Origin: an uncultured Clostridia bacterium
GTDB taxonomy: Bacteria; Bacillota; Clostridia; Oscillospirales; Acutalibacteraceae
Assembly: GCA_944385055.1 (NCBI GenBank)
Contig: CALWVT010000001.1
Span: 186,001 to 250,000 of the forward strand
Reading direction: 5' to 3'
DNA length: 64,000 nucleotides
Shown piece by piece: positions 61,352-64,000 of this stretch (positions within the stretch are counted from its first letter, which is position 1; each line of letters begins with the position of its first letter). Below the pieces are notes generated by a model. It had not been told where the DNA came from and did not search any database. It saw only the letters and a program-made list of their open reading frames with translations. Both the position numbers and the translations under genes were made by a program.

Positions 61352-62209
61352 TTAATGAATGCCAGATTCGTTTTTGAGAAACGGGAGCAGTTTTTCGCCG
61401 TCTTCCAGCCCGAAACGGTACAGCCGCAATAGCGCGCCTTTGTTTTTCGAGAGGGTCCCGGCCCCTTCGATGTCTTTTGGCGCCAGAATGATCGCCCGCC
61501 CTTCTTTGCTGAGCTTCCGCGCAAGGTCGAGGCTTGCGTTATACCGCCCGGCGCGCTTCAGAAGGTTTTCGGCCGCTTTTGGGTATTTGCGGCGCACAAG
61601 CCTTGCCAGAAGCGGGTCGGTCCCGGGCTTGCGCGGCGCGTCGCACGGGCGCGAGAGCAGAACAACCACGCGTTCACAGCCCAAGTCCAGCGCCTTTTGC
61701 ACCGGCACCGGGTCGGACAGAGCGCCGTCAAAGTAGGGCACCCCGTCGATTACATACGGGCGGTTGATGGCCGGAATGCACGAGGAGGCCATAAAGGCCC
61801 GGTAGTCGTCCTTTTTTAATTCGTCTTTCGAAAAATATTTGACGCGCCCCGTCTCGGCTTCCGTCGCGACGACGTACAGCTCGCCCGGGTTTTTCTGCAT
61901 GCTTTCGTAATCGAGCGGGTCTTCGCCGTCCGAATTGCTCAAAGTGCCGTAAACGTAATCGAGGTTGATGTACGAGCCTGTGCGCAAAAACTGCCCGAGC
62001 CCCATATAAGCGCTGCGCTGGGAGTATTCGGTGTAATACCGGTAATTGCGCCCCTTTTGTCCGGCCAGGTAAGCGGCCATGTTGGCGCTGCCGGCCGAGA
62101 CGCCGATGCAGCACGAAAATTGCAGGCCCTGTTCGATGCAGAAGTCGAGCACGCCCGCCGCATAGATTCCGCGCAGGCCGCCGCCTGCGTCCACAATGCC
62201 TACTTTCAT
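61352..62209 (-). CDS. Patatin-like phospholipase
   Basis: A 285-residue lipase-like hydrolase. The oxyanion loop is GGGLRG (about 9-14), the nucleophile Ser is in GVSAGS (about 37-42), and the Asp of the dyad is in FDGALSDP. The C-terminus is basic (RKYPKAAENLLKRAG). It may hydrolyse membrane phospholipids or act as a Ser acyl hydrolase; no signal peptide is seen. ATG 62209 follows AAGGAGGG; the extension to 62317 is rejected. It has its own promoter. Such proteins can be toxic effectors, but no partner gene indicates that here. Confidence 0.9.
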   Translation of the reverse strand: MKVGIVDAGGGLRGIYAAGVLDFCIEQGLQFSCCIGVSAGSANMAAYLAGQKGRNYRYYTEYSQRSAYMGLGQFLRTGSYINLDYVYGTLSNSDGEDPLDYESMQKNPGELYVVATEAETGRVKYFSKDELKKDDYRAFMASSCIPAINRPYVIDGVPYFDGALSDPVPVQKALDLGCERVVVLLSRPCDAPRKPGTDPLLARLVRRKYPKAAENLLKRAGRYNASLDLARKLSKEGRAIILAPKDIEGAGTLSKNKGALLRLYRFGLEDGEKLLPFLKNESGIH

Positions 62210-62240
62210 TGTACGCGTCCCTCCTTTTTGACACGATTTG

Positions 62241-62269
62241 AGTATACACCCAAATGTGCATCCCCGCAA
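62241..62269 (-). promoter_or_regulatory. Promoter of the patatin-like gene
   Basis: On the minus strand TTGCGG (62269-62264) and TATACT (62246-62241) are 17 bases apart. Confidence 0.6.
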
Positions 62270-62291
62270 GGGGAGGCAGAAGGCGCCGCCT

Positions 62292-63104
62292 TTACAAAAG
62301 CAGCATCGAGAGCCCATAAAGCAGGGGCTGGTGTACCATGTAAATCCACAGCGTATGCTGCCCGAGGGGGGTGACGGCCGGAATCCGAAAGCCGGCCGCC
62401 CGGGTCCCGGCGAGCGCTTTGCCGCCCCATTCCCACAGGAAGAGACCAGTCAGGAACAGGAAAAACCAAGGCAGAAGCGGGAAATAGTCGCTCGAAGCAA
62501 ACAGAGGCGTGGGGAATCCGAGCGGATACAGCCAGTACACCGTATAGCACGCGTCCGGCAGCGGCCAGTGCATGAAATTCAATATGCCAAACCCGCCCGA
62601 CGGCACCGCCTTTGTCAGCACGAACAACAGGCCGCTGACGATGCAGCCCGCCGCCGCGGGGATCCGCCGCAGCACCGGCCGGAGTGCAGAAGCAAGCAGC
62701 ATCGCGCTGCCCAGAAGCGTCAGCACCCCAAAGTGGACGGCGTCTCCCGGCGTCGCGACGGCCGTCACGAGCGATACCACCGCCCCGCAGCCGAACGTCA
62801 GAAGCCCGTGGCGCACCGGGTGGCGCGAAAAGTGCAGGGAGATCCCCGCAAGCAAGATAAAGCTCCAGCAGATGTACTGTTCCCAAATGTACCCCGGCGT
62901 GTCGTGATACCACGGCAGGTCCACGCCGTTAAAGGAGACTAAGTCATAAAGGAAGTGGTAGAGAAGCATGTTCAAAAGCGCGAGCCCGCGCAGCGTATCC
63001 AAAAGCAGGATGCGCTGCTTTGGCCGCTGTGCCGCCGAAACGAGTGTGCCTTCCGGTTTTGTGCGGGGGAGAAGCGGCCGCGCCCGCAAAATGCCCCGGC
63101 TCAT
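62292..63104 (-). CDS. HGSNAT-like (DUF1624) membrane protein
   Basis: A 270-residue protein with about seven helices. The pattern RILLLDTLRGLALLNMLLYHFLYDL, a mid-sequence GVLTLLGSAMLLASAL, and a C-terminal GQHTLWIYMVHQPLLYG are typical of the heparan-alpha-glucosaminide N-acetyltransferase catalytic domain. It may transfer acyl groups onto an envelope sugar. The ATG overlaps the end of the upstream fbp gene by 4 bases (ATGA), so it is translated from the fbp transcript. Confidence 0.83.
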   Translation of the reverse strand: MSRGILRARPLLPRTKPEGTLVSAAQRPKQRILLLDTLRGLALLNMLLYHFLYDLVSFNGVDLPWYHDTPGYIWEQYICWSFILLAGISLHFSRHPVRHGLLTFGCGAVVSLVTAVATPGDAVHFGVLTLLGSAMLLASALRPVLRRIPAAAGCIVSGLLFVLTKAVPSGGFGILNFMHWPLPDACYTVYWLYPLGFPTPLFASSDYFPLLPWFFLFLTGLFLWEWGGKALAGTRAAGFRIPAVTPLGQHTLWIYMVHQPLLYGLSMLLL

Positions 63105-64000
63105 CGGCGCTCCGCAACCGTGCCGCTGCGGTACGCTTCCAGCAGGCGCTGCAAAGCCGCGATGCGCTTTTTCAGCGCCTTGCCCGTGTCTGTGTCACCT
63201 ACCAGCACGCGCTGCTGCATCGGCTCCACGACCTGCACCGTCGGTGCGTTGTCGGCTAAGTTCTGTTTGGCCGCCGCGAACGGTTTGTGCTGGGCGAGTG
63301 CTAAGTGGTGGGAATTGTAGATCAGCGTGTAGCCGCCAATGCCCGTCTGGCTCTGGTACGATTTCGACATGCCGCCGTCAATCATGTACAAAAGCCCGCC
63401 GCCCTTGACCGGGTGCTCGCCCTGCCGGATCTTCACGGGTACGTGCCCGTTGACGATGTGCGAATGCGCGGGGTCAAGCCCGAATTCTTCCAAAATGCGG
63501 GCGCACGTCTCGCGGCTTTCCACCTGCACGTAGTAGTCGTTGTAAATCTCCCGGTGCGTCTCTTCCGCTTCCAGGAAATACCGTTCAAATGCCGAGAGCT
63601 TGCTTTTTCCGAACAGCGGCGAATTCGGGCCGCACCACAAATACCACAGGAAATCGGCTTCCTGTGCGCGCCGCGGCGTGTTCGGGTCCATAAAGTAAAT
63701 ACTGTGGACTTTTTCGTTGATTGCATCCAGATACGCCTTGCCGGAAAGCGTTTCCCCAAACAGTTCAATCTGCGCGAAGGTCCCGTCGGCCTGCATCGGG
63801 ATGCACCCGTGATATAAGAGGTTGCCGTTGACACAGCGGTACATGCTTCCGTGCGAGATTAAAAACCGCACATGCGTCTGTAAAAGCGCGCTGTGCTGGA
63901 ACGACATCGCGAGCGTTTGGATCAGGTCCTCCTCCTCGTCACTTAGCTTTAACGGGTCTTCGGGATCTACGGTTGGGAACGACGTGTCCTTTAGCGGATA
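63101..64000 (-). CDS. fbp: Class III fructose-1,6-bisphosphatase, C-terminal part
   Basis: Gluconeogenic enzyme. About 299 residues follow the internal ATG at 63907, and the frame stays open to the window edge (YPLKDTSFPTVDPEDPLKLS before it), so the 5' end lies outside. Typical stretches: GNLLYHGCIPM, FLWYLWCGPNSPLFGK, HIVNGHVPVKIRQGEHPVKGG, MIDGGMSKSYQSQTGIGGYTLIYNS. The full family length is ~640-670 residues. It overlaps the downstream membrane protein gene by 4 bases. Confidence 0.95.
   Translation of the reverse strand, partial: YPLKDTSFPTVDPEDPLKLSDEEEDLIQTLAMSFQHSALLQTHVRFLISHGSMYRCVNGNLLYHGCIPMQADGTFAQIELFGETLSGKAYLDAINEKVHSIYFMDPNTPRRAQEADFLWYLWCGPNSPLFGKSKLSAFERYFLEAEETHREIYNDYYVQVESRETCARILEEFGLDPAHSHIVNGHVPVKIRQGEHPVKGGGLLYMIDGGMSKSYQSQTGIGGYTLIYNSHHLALAQHKPFAAAKQNLADNAPTVQVVEPMQQRVLVGDTDTGKALKKRIAALQRLLEAYRSGTVAERR

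Noticed and set aside
1-64000. CRISPR arrays, insertion sequences, prophage or plasmid genes
   Set aside because: No regularly spaced repeats, transposase, integrase or phage structural genes were found on either strand.

Overview
The window is GC-rich, densely coded DNA from a Gram-positive anaerobe, most likely a Clostridia member of the Oscillospiraceae/Ruminococcaceae type. Evidence for this: strong AGGAGG-like ribosome sites with frequent GTG and TTG starts; sigma-A promoters with a 17-base spacer; a FabT-FabH-ACP-FabK type fatty acid operon; an mcsA-mcsB pair; class III fructose bisphosphatase; a TSCPD protein; and a small Cys/Gly/Asn-rich clostridial peptide. No phage, transposon, CRISPR array or plasmid gene was seen. 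Taxonomy is inference from gene content only.

Layout. 0-4 kb: a PepV-like dipeptidase, an MFS transporter and a single-pass Pro/Glu/Ser-rich protein. 4-7.3 kb: the NAD de novo operon nadA-nadB-nadC on the minus strand, with a NiaR-like operator over its promoter. 7.5-10.4 kb: a P-type cation ATPase behind a yybP-ykoY (Mn2+) riboswitch with its own terminator. 10.6-13.7 kb: pta, then rpsB-tsf. 13.8-19 kb: a nucleotidyltransferase, a Nudix hydrolase, tRNA-Lys and tRNA-Gly, a YgjP-like metallopeptidase, an ADP-ribosylglycohydrolase with an unknown partner, and gluQ. 19-27 kb: an Fe-S aldo/keto reductase with a flavin oxidoreductase, a LysR regulator, and a MarR-controlled heterodimeric ABC exporter whose second subunit is frameshifted. 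27-30 kb: GH35 beta-galactosidase and uxuA (plant sugar and hexuronate use). 30-40.6 kb: a PsiE-like protein, a secreted GH25 lysozyme with a duplicated domain, an ABC-2 transporter, a TSCPD protein, a Cys-rich peptide, mcsA-mcsB, an S1-domain protein, a cyclophilin lipoprotein with thioredoxin, a VanZ-like protein and a YARHG protein.

40.7-51.2 kb holds a complete type II fatty acid synthesis operon in the order known from streptococci: fabT-fabH-acpP-fabK-fabD-fabG-fabF-accB-fabZ-accC-accD-accA, followed by an overlapping degV. A palindrome covers its promoter. 51.3-54.8 kb is a partial cobalamin operon (cobJ-cobK-cbiE-cbiA). 54.9-61 kb is gltB-gltD on the minus strand. 61.3-64 kb holds a patatin-like protein, a DUF1624/HGSNAT-like membrane protein and the 3' part of a class III fbp gene that runs off the right edge.

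Most genes are ordinary core metabolism. The points most worth a second look are: an McsB that lacks the hallmark phosphagen-kinase active-site residues and sits without ctsR or clpC; the Mn2+ riboswitch-ATPase unit; the ADP-ribosylglycohydrolase with its unknown partner; the apparent non-ATG/GTG/TTG start of fabT; a 10-base deletion in the ABC exporter; a duplicated novel domain on the lysozyme; and a 45-residue Cys-rich peptide.
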